A DNA stretch of 64,000 nucleotides from Geomonas propionica (GTDB lineage: Bacteria; Desulfobacterota; Desulfuromonadia; Geobacterales; Geobacteraceae): contig NZ_JAEMHK010000002.1 of assembly GCF_016458235.1 (NCBI RefSeq), positions 62,001 through 126,000 on the forward strand. Reading direction: 5' to 3'. Below, one piece after another: positions 17,038 to 25,778 of this stretch. Made by a program: the position numbers and the translations under genes. Position 1 is the stretch's first letter. Every line of letters begins with the position of its first letter. Under the pieces are notes generated by a model, which searched no databases, was not told where the DNA came from, and worked only from the letters and a program-made list of their open reading frames with translations.

Positions 17038-18432
17038 TCAGCTTCTGGCCAGCGAGCGGTGCTTCTTGGCTGCGGCACGAACCTTTCCGGCATCGTTCCT
17101 GGCGACCTTGGCGATCTTCCCGCCGCGGTGGCCGGCACGCGCCTGCAAGGTGCGGCGACCGGGCTTGACCGAGCACTTGGCTGCGTGGCGGTCGTGACGC
17201 AGTTTCAGGGAAGCGAACCGACTTCCGGGGGCGTTGACCAGGGCCACCGTGGCGGCGACCACCTGGGCCTTGATGTTCTGCTCCTCGGCTACCGGTGCCA
17301 GTTCGCCGGCCACGCCTTTCAGGTCGGCGGCGGCGTAGGTGGACATATTTCTGCGCAACTGGTTGAAGTTGTGTACGTTGCGGTAATCGAGCCGCCTGGT
17401 CAGCATGATAACGAACATGTCCTGCTGGGGGTCGATCCAGATCGAGGAACCGCTGTAGCCGGTATGGCCGAAAGAGGCGTCGGAGAAGTAGGTACCTTTC
17501 GGTGCTGAGAAGGGCGAGGCCATGTCCCACCCCAGGGCACGCTTGATCCTGCCGTTGTTACAGGCGTACGGGGTGGTCATCTGGGTCACCGCCTGCTCGG
17601 AAAGGATGCGGGTGCCGTCGAGGGTGCCGCGTCCGAGGATGAGCCGGGCGTAGCGCGCCAGGTCGTAGGCCGAGCTGAAGAGACCGGCATGGCCTGCGAC
17701 GCCGCCCAGACGGCGCGCATTCTCGTCCTGGACCACGCCACCCTGGGTGCCGGAGGTGGGGGCGATATCGTTGCCATCGTGCGAAGGGAGAAAGGAGGTG
17801 TCGCGGGTCCCCAGCGGTTCGTAGATCTGTTCGCGGCAGAACTTGTCCAGCCTCTCGCCGGTAACCCTGTGCACCAGTTCTCCCAGCAGGATGAAGTTGA
17901 TGTCGGCATACTCGAAGCCGGTACCGGCGCCGCGGAAGCGTTGCGCCGCGACCTTGCGGACCAGCCCCTCCACCGAGCCACCCTGCCCCACCATCACGTC
18001 GGAGAGGCCTGAGGTATGGGTCATCAGGTGCAGGATGGTGATGTTCCCCTTGTCGGTGCCGGCAAGCTCGGGGTACCACTTCGACAGCGTGTCGGTCAGG
18101 GAGATGCGCCCTTCGTCGAGGAGCTTGATCACGGCCGGAGTGGTGGCGATGACCTTGGTGAGCGAGGCGACGTCGAAGAGGGTCCGGTCGGTGATGGCCG
18201 GGGCGCCGGCGCTGCCGCTAATCTGGCCGCGAGCGGCGGTGGCGATGATCCCTTCGTGATTGCCGACCACGACAACGCCGCCGGCGATAAGGTTATCGGA
18301 CATGGCCCGCTCCAGCAGGAGGTCTAGGTTGGCGGTAGAGATGGCCGCCGACGGGGCGGGATCGACCATGGCCTGGACTTTGACGGGGGCCACGAGTGGG
18401 AACAACAGGAGTAGCAGGAGAATAACGCGCAC
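17038..18432 (-). CDS. secreted beta-lactamase-fold serine hydrolase with a basic C-terminal tail
   Basis: GTG at 18432 follows AAGGA. The 464-residue product has a signal peptide (about 1-21, ending VQAM). The class C beta-lactamase/DD-peptidase fold is shown by SLTK (nucleophile Ser and Lys, about residue 90), YADINF (the Tyr-x-Asn equivalent) and HTGYSG (the KTG equivalent). Relatives include esterases and low-molecular-mass peptidoglycan hydrolases, so an envelope role is likely. The last 60 or so residues after the catalytic domain form an unusual Lys/Arg/Ala-rich extension resembling DNA- or polymer-binding tails. A 7-bp hairpin (ATCTGTG/CACAGAT, 18449-18466) sits just before the ribosome site. 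Confidence 0.85.
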   Translation of the reverse strand: MRVILLLLLLFPLVAPVKVQAMVDPAPSAAISTANLDLLLERAMSDNLIAGGVVVVGNHEGIIATAARGQISGSAGAPAITDRTLFDVASLTKVIATTPAVIKLLDEGRISLTDTLSKWYPELAGTDKGNITILHLMTHTSGLSDVMVGQGGSVEGLVRKVAAQRFRGAGTGFEYADINFILLGELVHRVTGERLDKFCREQIYEPLGTRDTSFLPSHDGNDIAPTSGTQGGVVQDENARRLGGVAGHAGLFSSAYDLARYARLILGRGTLDGTRILSEQAVTQMTTPYACNNGRIKRALGWDMASPFSAPKGTYFSDASFGHTGYSGSSIWIDPQQDMFVIMLTRRLDYRNVHNFNQLRRNMSTYAAADLKGVAGELAPVAEEQNIKAQVVAATVALVNAPGSRFASLKLRHDRHAAKCSVKPGRRTLQARAGHRGGKIAKVARNDAGKVRAAAKKHRSLARS

Positions 18433-18579
18433 GAGCTTCCTTTTAACATCTGTGCTGCCACAGATTTTCAGTTAGGACTGCGGTTGATGTTCTAAGTGAG
18501 CGGCGCGAACAGGAGGGGAAACGGCGCTGCCCGGCAAGTACGACAGAGGCTAGGATACAGGAGAGACAAGTTATATTTT

Positions 18580-18593
18580 GTGACCGAGGTCAC
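18580..18593. promoter_or_regulatory. GTGACC-N2-GGTCAC palindrome, possible operator
   Basis: Two perfect 6-bp inverted half-sites are separated by GA, about 150 bp upstream of the minus-strand serine hydrolase and next to an AT-rich TATAAC on that strand. The form suits a dimeric repressor, but no regulator or promoter is firmly linked. Confidence 0.3.
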
Positions 18594-18761
18594 CATTTCC
18601 CCAGCTAAACCCACGATTCGGCGCGACAATTGCGGCAAACAACCAGAGCAGTTTACTGTGAGTGCGGGAAGTGATGCAAGGGTTCTTTCGGCGGCCCCAC
18701 CCGTGCGGGCAGTCAATTCCTGAACAGCCAACTCCGCTACAACGCGCTGCACGCGCCCTGC

Positions 18762-18787
18762 GTCCCCCCCTTTGCGAAGGGGGGGAC
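18762..18787. repeat. 26-bp GC palindrome (TTTGCGAA core), single copy of a dispersed repeat
   Basis: GTCCCCCCCTT and AAGGGGGGGAC flank a TGCG loop. The same core, and about 30 bp of flanking sequence on one side (GACGC ... GCAGCGC), recur at 63150-63258. Confidence 0.8.
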
Positions 18788-18846
18788 GTAGTGTCATCGA
18801 TTACTACTTGAGTGGACATTGACGCTGATGCAAGGTTCATAGCAAC

Positions 18847-18882
18847 AAAAAAAGGCCCCGGGATTTCTCCCGGGGCCTTTTT
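18847..18882 (-). terminator. Rho-independent terminator of the cytochrome gene
   Basis: GGCCCCGGG and CCCGGGGCC arms are flanked by seven A on the plus-strand left side, which reads as a T-run on the minus strand, and by TTTTT on the other. It is 30 bp after the cytochrome stop. Confidence 0.92.
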
Positions 18883-18912
18883 GATGCAAATGGTTGCGAC
18901 AGGTGTCGCGGC

Positions 18913-19749
18913 TTACTTCATGCTGGGCAGGTCGTGGACGTCGAGGTGGCAGCCCAGGCAGTTCGGGAAGCGGGTCAGGATCGACGCCGGATGCGGTGCC
19001 TTGTGGCACTCGGTGCACTGCGGGATGTAACCGTGCTTCGCCTTGTGGCAGGAAGCGCAGGCAACCTTGGAGTGACGTGCCTTGGAGTTGAACAGCTTCG
19101 CCGCAACCTTGCTGTGGCAGGAGGCACAGGTCTGGTTCCAGTCGGTACCCTGGTAGGTCACCTGCTTCGGCTTGTGCACGGAGTGGCACTTTGCGCAGGC
19201 TTCGATCGGCTGATCCTTGAAGTGCGGCTTGTGGCACATGAAGCAGGACGGCTTGAAGCCGTGCGAGGTGTGGCAACGGTCGCAGGAGACGTTGGTGTGC
19301 TTGCTCGGGAACTTGACCAGCTCCGCCTTCTCCTCGGCGTGGCAGGTGGCGCAGGTGGTGGCAAGCCTCTGGGTCATGGCGACTTTACGCGGGGTGTGCG
19401 GATTGTTGTGGCAGCTCGCACAATCCTTGTTGGCCGGGCCGTGGATGTCGGTGTGGCAGGAAGCGCACTTCGGCATCACTTCGTCGTAGTTGGCCTTCTT
19501 CGGGTTGTAAGCGTGAATTACGGTGTGGCAGGCCTGGCAGTCGAAGCGGTGCTTGCCGCCGGCGTTCTTGAGCCCGTTGAAGGCGCCGGTGTGGCACTGG
19601 GCACATTGCTGCGGGGTCAGCGCGGCCGGAGCCGTGGCGTAAAGCTCGGCCTTCTCCGGAATGTCAACGGTCGCCATTTTGGCAGCAAAGGCCGTGGAAG
19701 CGACGAGAATCAAGGCCGCTACGATGAGCGACAGGGTACTCTTTTTCAT
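18913..19749 (-). CDS. periplasmic dodecahaem c-type cytochrome
   Basis: The second of two adjacent ATG codons (19749) is chosen because GGGGAGG is then at a workable distance. The 278-residue product has a signal peptide (about 1-23, ending AFA-AK) and twelve CxxCH motifs (CAQCH, CQACH, CASCH x4, CATCH, CDRCH, CFMCH, CAKCH, CTECH, CLGCH). That predicts twelve covalent haems in about 255 residues, with extra histidines available as distal ligands. No other transmembrane segment or lipobox is seen, so it is probably a soluble periplasmic electron carrier serving extracellular or periplasmic respiration. The gene stands alone with its own terminator and a CRP/FNR-type site at its promoter. No partner quinol oxidase or porin gene is adjacent. 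Confidence 0.93.
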   Translation of the reverse strand: MKKSTLSLIVAALILVASTAFAAKMATVDIPEKAELYATAPAALTPQQCAQCHTGAFNGLKNAGGKHRFDCQACHTVIHAYNPKKANYDEVMPKCASCHTDIHGPANKDCASCHNNPHTPRKVAMTQRLATTCATCHAEEKAELVKFPSKHTNVSCDRCHTSHGFKPSCFMCHKPHFKDQPIEACAKCHSVHKPKQVTYQGTDWNQTCASCHSKVAAKLFNSKARHSKVACASCHKAKHGYIPQCTECHKAPHPASILTRFPNCLGCHLDVHDLPSMK

Positions 19750-19796
19750 CATTCCTCCCCAAATAACAGTGTATTCACTACAATCGACTGGTCTTA

Positions 19797-19844
19797 ATAC
19801 TACCTAAGTCGACTATCTGTCAAGAACGTTGTGATTAAAATCAC
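19797..19844 (-). promoter_or_regulatory. cytochrome promoter with CRP/FNR-family binding site
   Basis: On the minus strand TTGACA (19824-19819) and TAGTAT (19802-19797) are 16 bp apart. Just upstream, 19830-19845 reads TGTGATTAAAATCACG, with symmetric GTGAT and ATCAC half-sites (19831-19844) that match the CRP consensus and nearly match FNR. Its centre lies roughly 47 bp before the expected start point, a position suited to activation. Confidence 0.7.
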
Positions 19845-19889
19845 GGGAGAAATTGTTGATACGACGAGGGGAAGGAACAAAGGGACGTA

Positions 19890-20789
19890 CTAAAGACGGA
19901 TCAGGTCTTCGTGCGGTTCGTCGGATGGGTTTATGTGTATCATCACGTCGCCCACGTTGCTGAAATGTTCGAAGATGCGCCGTTTGACTTCGGTGGCTAT
20001 GTCGTGGGAGCGCTTCACAGTCATGTCCGGCGGCATCTCAAGCTTCAGGTCCACGATGAGATACTGCCCGGAGTGGCGCGCCCTGATCTCGTGCACCTGG
20101 TCTACCCCTTCCACGCTGCGCGCTATCTGGGTGATGGCGTCCAGGAGGGACTGCTCGGGCTGCCCGTCCATCAGTTCGTGCGCCGAGGTGCGGAAGGTGT
20201 GGTAGCCGATGTGAAAGATAAAGATGGAGGTGACACCGGCGGCGATCGGGTCCATGATGCGGATGCCGAAGTAGGCGCCCCCGACGCCGATCAGGGTGGC
20301 AACCGAGGTAACAGCGTCCTTGCGGTGGTCCTTGGCGATGGCGAGGAGCGCGGGGCTCCCCAGGCTCCCTCCCACTTTCATGGAGTAGCGGTAGAGCGCC
20401 TCCTTGGCCACGATGGTGCCGGCTGCGGCCAAAACGGCCACCAGCGCCGGGGTGGCGTAGCGCCCCTCCAGCATGGTGTTGACGGATCCGTAGAGGATCC
20501 AGGCTCCGGTTGCAGCGATCACCAGGGAAACGAAGATGGCGGAGAGGCTTTCCACCTTGCCGTGGCCGTAAGGGTGGTCGGAGTCGTAGGGCTTGCGCCC
20601 GACCTTGAGGGCGATCAGGGTCAACCCGATGGCGATGAAGTCGCAGGCGCTTTCCACGCCGTCGGCGAAGACGGCATCGGAGTGGCCATAATGGCCGGCG
20701 GCAAGCTTCAGGATCATCAGGACTGCGTTGGCCCAAAAGCCGATGCGAATGACGCGGTCGGCCTTGTTGAAGCGATCACTCCTCAGCAC
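19890..20789 (-). CDS. cation diffusion facilitator (CDF) metal/proton antiporter
   Basis: The 299-residue protein has the CDF layout: about six membrane helices in the first 200 residues and a cytoplasmic ferredoxin-like domain after that. Metal-site segments are visible in helix 2 (FADGVESACD), the loop HPYGHGKVES, and helix 5 (MDPIAAGVTS), followed by AHELMDG. The C-terminal domain contains HEIRARHSGQYLIVDLKLEMP. Members export Zn, Fe, Mn, Co or Cd; specificity cannot be assigned. The start is a GTG at 20789 that overlaps the recJ stop and has GAAGG upstream, so it is translated from the recJ transcript. Confidence 0.92.
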   Translation of the reverse strand: MLRSDRFNKADRVIRIGFWANAVLMILKLAAGHYGHSDAVFADGVESACDFIAIGLTLIALKVGRKPYDSDHPYGHGKVESLSAIFVSLVIAATGAWILYGSVNTMLEGRYATPALVAVLAAAGTIVAKEALYRYSMKVGGSLGSPALLAIAKDHRKDAVTSVATLIGVGGAYFGIRIMDPIAAGVTSIFIFHIGYHTFRTSAHELMDGQPEQSLLDAITQIARSVEGVDQVHEIRARHSGQYLIVDLKLEMPPDMTVKRSHDIATEVKRRIFEHFSNVGDVMIHINPSDEPHEDLIRL

Positions 20790-22501
20790 GTCCCCTCCGC
20801 GCGCAAATCCTTCACGGTAAGCTGCAGCGAAGTCCTGCCGTTCCAGACGTTGATGCCGGGTGAAAACAGCAGGTCCACCCTCCCCTCCGGCACGCCCGCC
20901 TCGGCCAGGCCGAAGCCGATGGCGTCAAAGCTTTTCCCTCCCTGCCCTACCTTGAGTTTCAGGTGCCCTCCCTTAAGCACCCGGCTTTCCAGCACCTGGG
21001 CGCCCTTGAGCACGAAGAGCGGCTCCGGGTTCCCCATGCCGAAGGGCTTCATCTGCTCCAGCTGCCGCACCAGGTCGGCGGTGATCTCGCCGGAGGGGAG
21101 CTCCAGGTCGAACGCGAGCGAGGGAGTGAGGGCGTCGGCATCGAGCGCCTCCTGGGCCGCCTCGTCGAAGCGCAGCGCGAAACGCTCCAGTTGGTCCTGC
21201 GCGATGGAGAGGCCGGCGGCATGGCTGTGTCCGCCGAAACGCAGCAGGTGATCGGCGCACTCTTTGATGGCGTCCAAGAGGTGGAAGCGGGAGATACTCC
21301 GCCCCGAGCCCCTTCCCGTCCCGCCGTCGAAGGCGAACAGGATCGCCGGCCGGTGGAACAGTTCCACGATGCGGGAGGCGACGATGCCGATCACGCCGGG
21401 ATGCCACTCCTCCGAACCGAGCACGATGCTCTTTCTGCCGCTGCAGGCCCCCTGCTCCAGCATGGCGCGGGCCTCTTCGAAGGTGGCGCGCTCCAGGGCC
21501 TGGCGCTCGGCATTGGCCTCGTCCAGCTCGCTGGCGATATCCTTGGCGCGTTGGGGATCCCGGCACAGGAGCAGTTCGAGGCCCAGTGCCGCGTCCTCGA
21601 GCCTGCCGGCCGCGTTGATGCGCGGGGCCAGCCGGAAGCCGACCGCGCCGCAGCCAACCTCGCCGGTGATCCCGGCCACTTCCTTGAGTGCCTCGATGCC
21701 GATCCGAGTGCCGGCGCAGAGCTGTTTGAGGCCGTAGCTGACCAGCACCCGGTTGATTCCCAACAGGGGGACCACGTCCGCGATGGTGCCCAGGGCGACC
21801 AGGTCCAGGTACTCCTTGAGATCGGGCTCGCCGCCGCGTTGGAAGAAGCCGTCGGCGCGCAGCCGGGCGCGCAGCGCCACCACCAGGTGAAAGGCGACGC
21901 CGACGCCGGCCAATGACTTGAAGGGAAACGGGCAACCGGGCTGCAGCGGGTTGATCACGGCGCAGGCGTCGGGGAGTTCCTCGCCGGGGGAATGGTGGTC
22001 GGTGACGATGAGGTCGAGCCCCGCCTCCCGGCACAGCCTGGCCTCGTTGACGGCGGTGATGCCGCAGTCGACGGTGACCAGGACGGTGGCGCCGGCATGG
22101 GCCGCCGCGTTCACCCCCTGTTCGGAGAGGCCGTACCCCTCTGTGAGGCGTTTGGGAATGTAGTGGCAGCAGCCGAGGCCGATCTTTTGGAAGAAGCTGA
22201 TCAGGACCGCGCAGGAGGTGACGCCGTCCACGTCGTAATCGCCGTGCACGCAGACGCGCTCGCCTTCCTTGAGTGCCCGGACCAGCCGCTCCACGGCCTG
22301 CGCCATCCCGGCGAGGACCATGGGGTCGTGCAACCGTGACAGCACCGGGTTCAGGTAGGCATCGGCGTCATCGGCGACGCTAACGCCGCGGTGGGCTAAA
22401 AGGCGGGCCAGAAGCGGCGCGACCCCGGCGCGGGTGAGGCCGGCTACCGTCTCGGCATCGGCCTCCCTGGCGCGCCAGCTTCTATGGGTGACTGGTTTCA
22501 T
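20783..22501 (-). CDS. recJ: single-stranded-DNA-specific 5'-3' exonuclease RecJ
   Basis: RecJ degrades single-stranded DNA 5' to 3' in recombination and mismatch repair. The ATG at 22501 is chosen for its GGAGGAGG ribosome site; the frame extends 29 codons upstream without support. The product has 572 residues, the usual length. DHH-family motifs are present: HGDYDVDGVTSCAVL (motif I), VTVDCGIT (motif II) and IVTDHHSPGE (motif III), then the DHHA1 region with GGHSHAAGLSI. The C-terminal OB-fold region follows. It lies behind the sec genes but a terminator at 22587-22618 separates it from them. Confidence 0.96.
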   Translation of the reverse strand: MKPVTHRSWRAREADAETVAGLTRAGVAPLLARLLAHRGVSVADDADAYLNPVLSRLHDPMVLAGMAQAVERLVRALKEGERVCVHGDYDVDGVTSCAVLISFFQKIGLGCCHYIPKRLTEGYGLSEQGVNAAAHAGATVLVTVDCGITAVNEARLCREAGLDLIVTDHHSPGEELPDACAVINPLQPGCPFPFKSLAGVGVAFHLVVALRARLRADGFFQRGGEPDLKEYLDLVALGTIADVVPLLGINRVLVSYGLKQLCAGTRIGIEALKEVAGITGEVGCGAVGFRLAPRINAAGRLEDAALGLELLLCRDPQRAKDIASELDEANAERQALERATFEEARAMLEQGACSGRKSIVLGSEEWHPGVIGIVASRIVELFHRPAILFAFDGGTGRGSGRSISRFHLLDAIKECADHLLRFGGHSHAAGLSIAQDQLERFALRFDEAAQEALDADALTPSLAFDLELPSGEITADLVRQLEQMKPFGMGNPEPLFVLKGAQVLESRVLKGGHLKLKVGQGGKSFDAIGFGLAEAGVPEGRVDLLFSPGINVWNGRTSLQLTVKDLRAEGTC

Positions 22502-22586
22502 CCCTCCTCCAGTATCGAAAAAAATCAGGGTGCAATCATAGCATAAGGAGCAGCGCCCCGCGAATCTAATGTGCCGCGCAGGCGGC

Positions 22587-22618
22587 AAAAAAAAACCCGC
22601 CGGGTGGGCGGGTTTTTT
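22587..22618 (-). terminator. Rho-independent terminator after the TPR gene
   Basis: CCCGCC and GGCGGG arms around a short loop, with T-runs on both sides. On the minus strand it follows the TPR-protein stop by 18 bp and ends the queA-tgt-sec transcript. Confidence 0.92.
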
Positions 22619-22635
22619 CTCTGCTGCTGGTGCTG

Positions 22636-23211
22636 TTACTTCTTGAACGAGGTCGGCATCTGGTTCAGGCCGGCCATGTCGTTCTTGATCTGCTGGGCCG
22701 TGGGGCTGGTCGAATCGAACTGGAGGTACTTGGTCCAGATCTCCTTGGCCTTGTCCGGCTGCTTCAGGTCCTGCAGATAGACCACGCCGAGGTTGTAGAG
22801 GCTTTGCAGGTGCTTGGGGTCGATCGACTGCGCCTTCTCGAAGTTGGCGATCGCCTTGTCGTACCAGCCGATCTTCCGGTACATGATCCCCTGGTCAGTC
22901 ATCACGTTCAGGTTGTTCGGGTCGAGCTCGAGCACCTTACCGTAGGCGTTGACCGCCTTCTGGGCCTGGTCGGTGTCGAAGTAGTCGTTGCCGAGCTGGA
23001 TCCACGCCTGCAGGTTTTTGGGATCGGCAGCCACGATCTTCTCGGCCTCAACAATGCGCCGCTGGTAATCAGTCGGGGAGCCGGCGCCCTGCGGCACGCT
23101 CATGGCAACCTGGGGCTCCTTGTTCTGGCCGGCGAGATTGAAGATCAGGTAGCCTCCCAGAAGACCCACGATCAGCGCTACCACGATGGTAAGTACGTTC
23201 TCCTTGTTCAC
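22636..23211 (-). CDS. membrane-anchored TPR protein
   Basis: The 191-residue protein has one N-terminal membrane helix (about 7-27) and then tetratricopeptide repeats (about 50-165): KNLQAWIQLGNDYFDTDQAQKAVNAYGKV-type units followed by GWYDKAIANFEKAQSIDP and LQSLYNLGVVYLQDL. This is a protein-interaction scaffold, predicted to face the periplasm. It starts 9 bp after the secF stop, so it belongs to the sec operon and may assist protein export or quality control. No catalytic motif is seen. Confidence 0.88.
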   Translation of the reverse strand: MNKENVLTIVVALIVGLLGGYLIFNLAGQNKEPQVAMSVPQGAGSPTDYQRRIVEAEKIVAADPKNLQAWIQLGNDYFDTDQAQKAVNAYGKVLELDPNNLNVMTDQGIMYRKIGWYDKAIANFEKAQSIDPKHLQSLYNLGVVYLQDLKQPDKAKEIWTKYLQFDSTSPTAQQIKNDMAGLNQMPTSFKK

Positions 23212-23220
23212 GGAACCTCC

Positions 23221-24129
23221 TTAAACGGCCTCTACCTTGGTCTCGACCGCGTGCTGTTCCCACAGTGCCACGATCGGGCTTGCAACGAATATGGATGAAT
23301 AGGTGGCCACCACGACGCCCACAACCAGGGCGAAGGCGAAGTCATGGATCACCTCGCCGCCGAAGAGGAACAGGGAAACGGCGGCAAGGAAGGTGGTCAC
23401 CGAGGTGATGATGGTACGGGACAAGGTCTCGTTGATGCTCTTGTTGAAGATAACGATCATCGGGTCCTTGATGCTCTTGTGCATGTTCTCGCGGATACGG
23501 TCAAAGACGACGACGGTATCGGTGAGCGAGTAGCCGGCGATGGTCAAGACGGCGGTGATGAACAGGATGTTGACCTCGCGGTGCATCACGTAGAACACGG
23601 CGATCATGGCGAGCACGTCGTGCATGGTGGCCACTACCGCGCCCACGCCGAACTTGAAGTCGAAACGCCAGGCGATGTAGAGGATGATGCCCAGCATGGA
23701 GAGCGCCACGGCCACCAGGGTGTCCTGCTTCAGCTTCTCGCCGATGGAGGGGCCGATCTCGGTGGAGCTTTCCACGGTGAAGGTGTTGCCCGGGATTCCG
23801 GCTTTCAGCGCCTCGGCGACCTGGTCAGCGGACTTGCCGGTCGATTTGTGCATCTTCACCAGCACCTGGTTGCCGCCGGTGATCTCCTGCAGTTCGGCTT
23901 CCTTGATGCCGCTCTTGGCGAGGGCGTCACGGATGGACTGGGTGGTGGCCGGCTGGGCGAACTTGATTTGCATCTCGGTGCCGCCGGAGAAGTCGATGCC
24001 CATGTTGGCGGTGCCGCGGGCGATGGCGATGATGCCGATGAGGCCGATGATGGCCATCAGGCCGGAGGCGAGGAAGGAGATCTTCCTCATCCCGATGAAA
24101 TCTATATTGGTCTTCTTGAGCAGTTCCAT
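23221..24129 (-). CDS. secF: protein translocase subunit SecF
   Basis: SecF works with SecD to drive late steps of protein export with the proton motive force. The 302-residue product has six predicted membrane helices, a first periplasmic domain starting MGIDFSGGTEMQIKF, and the conserved TVVVFDRIREN segment in the fourth helix region. The order yajC-secD-secF is the standard one. Spacing to secD is 13 bp. Confidence 0.98.
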   Translation of the reverse strand: MELLKKTNIDFIGMRKISFLASGLMAIIGLIGIIAIARGTANMGIDFSGGTEMQIKFAQPATTQSIRDALAKSGIKEAELQEITGGNQVLVKMHKSTGKSADQVAEALKAGIPGNTFTVESSTEIGPSIGEKLKQDTLVAVALSMLGIILYIAWRFDFKFGVGAVVATMHDVLAMIAVFYVMHREVNILFITAVLTIAGYSLTDTVVVFDRIRENMHKSIKDPMIVIFNKSINETLSRTIITSVTTFLAAVSLFLFGGEVIHDFAFALVVGVVVATYSSIFVASPIVALWEQHAVETKVEAV

Positions 24130-24142
24130 TGGTCTCCCCCCC

Positions 24143-25741
24143 TTATACGCTGAGTCGCTTCACGTGGACGCGGTCGAGGAAGGCGTCAAAGAGCACCTTG
24201 GTGGCGACGAGCGACGTGAACAGGTTGATGATGATACCGAGGCTCAGCGAGACAGCGAAGCCCTTGACCGGGCCGGTGCCGAACTGGAACAGAACCGCCG
24301 CGGTGATGAGGGCGGTGACGTGCGAGTCCATGATGGTCAGGAACGCCTTGTCGTAGCCGGCATCGAGCGCCGCGTGCGGCGTTTTGCCCAGGCGCAGCTC
24401 CTCCCTGATCCTCTCGAAGATGAGGACGTTGGAGTCGACCGACATACCGACCAAAAGGACGATAGCGGCGATGCCCGGCAGGGTCAGCGTCGCACCGAGC
24501 GCGGAGAGCGCGCCCATCAGGAACAGGATGTTGAGCACCATGCCCAGGTTGGCGACCATGCCGGAGAGCTTGTAGTACATCGCCATGAAGCTGACGACGA
24601 GCAGGACGCCGATCAGGCCGGCCATGAGCCCCTTGTGGATGGAGTCGCGACCAAGGGAAGGACCGACGGTGACGTTCTGCAGGATCTTGACCGGAGCGGG
24701 AAGCGAGCCGGCGCGCAGCACGATGGCGAGGTCGGCGGCTTCTTTCTCGGTGAAGGAACCGGAGATCTGGGCGGAACCGCCCGAGATCCGCTCGCGGATC
24801 ACCGGAGCCGAGTAGATGTTGTTGTCCAGCACGATGGCGAAGCGCTTGCCCACGTTGGCGGCGGTGACCTGATCGAACAGGCGCGCGCCGGTGGAGTTGA
24901 ACTCGATGGCAACGTAGGGCTGGTTGTACTGGGAATCGATCCTGATCTGCGCGTCGGTCAGAAGCTCACCGGTGATGATGGCCTTCTTCTTCACGACCAG
25001 CGGCGTCTCGGAGACGGCCCCGGTCTGGGGATCGGTCCTCTTCTCGGAGAGGAGCTCGTCGTCCTCGGGGATGGAGCCGACGGTCGCGGTGGCCGCGTTC
25101 ACGGTCTCGTCCACCAGCTTGAACTCGAGGCGCGCGGTCTTGCCGATCAGCTCGATGGCGCGTTTCGGATCCTTGATACCGGGGAGCTGCACGACGATGT
25201 TGTTCATCCCTTCGCGCTGGATAACCGGCTCGGAAACGCCGAACTGGTCAATCCTGTTGCGGATGGTCTCCAGGGCCTGCGCCACGGCGCGGTCCTTCCT
25301 GACCTGGGCCTCTTTCTCGTTGATGCGCAGCTGCATGTTGACGAAGCCGCCCTCATCGAAGACCGGAAGGGCCTCGAGGTCCGGGTACTTCTTCTTGACC
25401 AGCGCCTGCACCTTGTCGGCCGAACCGCGGTCGTACAGGGTGAGCTGCACCTTGTCGCCGCCCAGGCGCCCGATCTTCTTGAAGCGCAGGTTCTGTGCGG
25501 TGAGGGAATCCTCGAGGTCCGTGGCGATCAGGTCCAGGGAGCCTTCCACGGCCTTCTGGGTCTCCACTTCCATGACCAGGTGGGTGCCCCCCTGCAGGTC
25601 AAGACCCAGGTGGATCTTGTCCTTGGGAAGCAGGCCGCTCCACCACTTGGGGAGCGTGTCGACCAAGGTCGGCGTCAGGTAGACGCACGAGGCGATGATG
25701 AAAATAAAGATAAGAGAGATGCGCCAGGTATAACCCTTCAT
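24143..25741 (-). CDS. secD: protein translocase subunit SecD
   Basis: The 532-residue product has an N-terminal membrane helix, a large periplasmic P1 domain starting LGLDLQGGTHLVMEVE, and a C-terminal six-helix RND-type block with VDSNVLIFERIREELRLGK. It pairs with SecF downstream. The ATG at 25741 follows AAAGGAGC. The length is at the shorter end of the SecD range, which is usual outside enterobacteria. Confidence 0.98.
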   Translation of the reverse strand: MKGYTWRISLIFIFIIASCVYLTPTLVDTLPKWWSGLLPKDKIHLGLDLQGGTHLVMEVETQKAVEGSLDLIATDLEDSLTAQNLRFKKIGRLGGDKVQLTLYDRGSADKVQALVKKKYPDLEALPVFDEGGFVNMQLRINEKEAQVRKDRAVAQALETIRNRIDQFGVSEPVIQREGMNNIVVQLPGIKDPKRAIELIGKTARLEFKLVDETVNAATATVGSIPEDDELLSEKRTDPQTGAVSETPLVVKKKAIITGELLTDAQIRIDSQYNQPYVAIEFNSTGARLFDQVTAANVGKRFAIVLDNNIYSAPVIRERISGGSAQISGSFTEKEAADLAIVLRAGSLPAPVKILQNVTVGPSLGRDSIHKGLMAGLIGVLLVVSFMAMYYKLSGMVANLGMVLNILFLMGALSALGATLTLPGIAAIVLLVGMSVDSNVLIFERIREELRLGKTPHAALDAGYDKAFLTIMDSHVTALITAAVLFQFGTGPVKGFAVSLSLGIIINLFTSLVATKVLFDAFLDRVHVKRLSV

Positions 25742-25778
25742 GGGAAAAGCTCCTTTCGGAAAAATTGAATCAATGCAG

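Larger units (their letters stand above)
18433..18846. other. intergenic region with operator-like palindrome and repeat
   Basis: About 410 bp between the serine hydrolase start and the cytochrome terminator. It contains a hairpin at 18449-18466, a symmetric GTGACC-GA-GGTCAC motif at 18580-18593, and a copy of the TTTGCGAA palindromic repeat at 18762-18787. Short open frames across this stretch run through the repeat and show no ribosome site, so none is called. Confidence 0.6.

Noticed and set aside
18492-18797. Small minus-strand gene in the gap upstream of the serine hydrolase
   Set aside because: The frame runs through the palindromic repeat and has no ribosome site or domain.
23684-25768. 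694-codon open frame opposite secD/secF
   Set aside because: Antisense to two certain genes; composition is the complement of codon-biased sequence.
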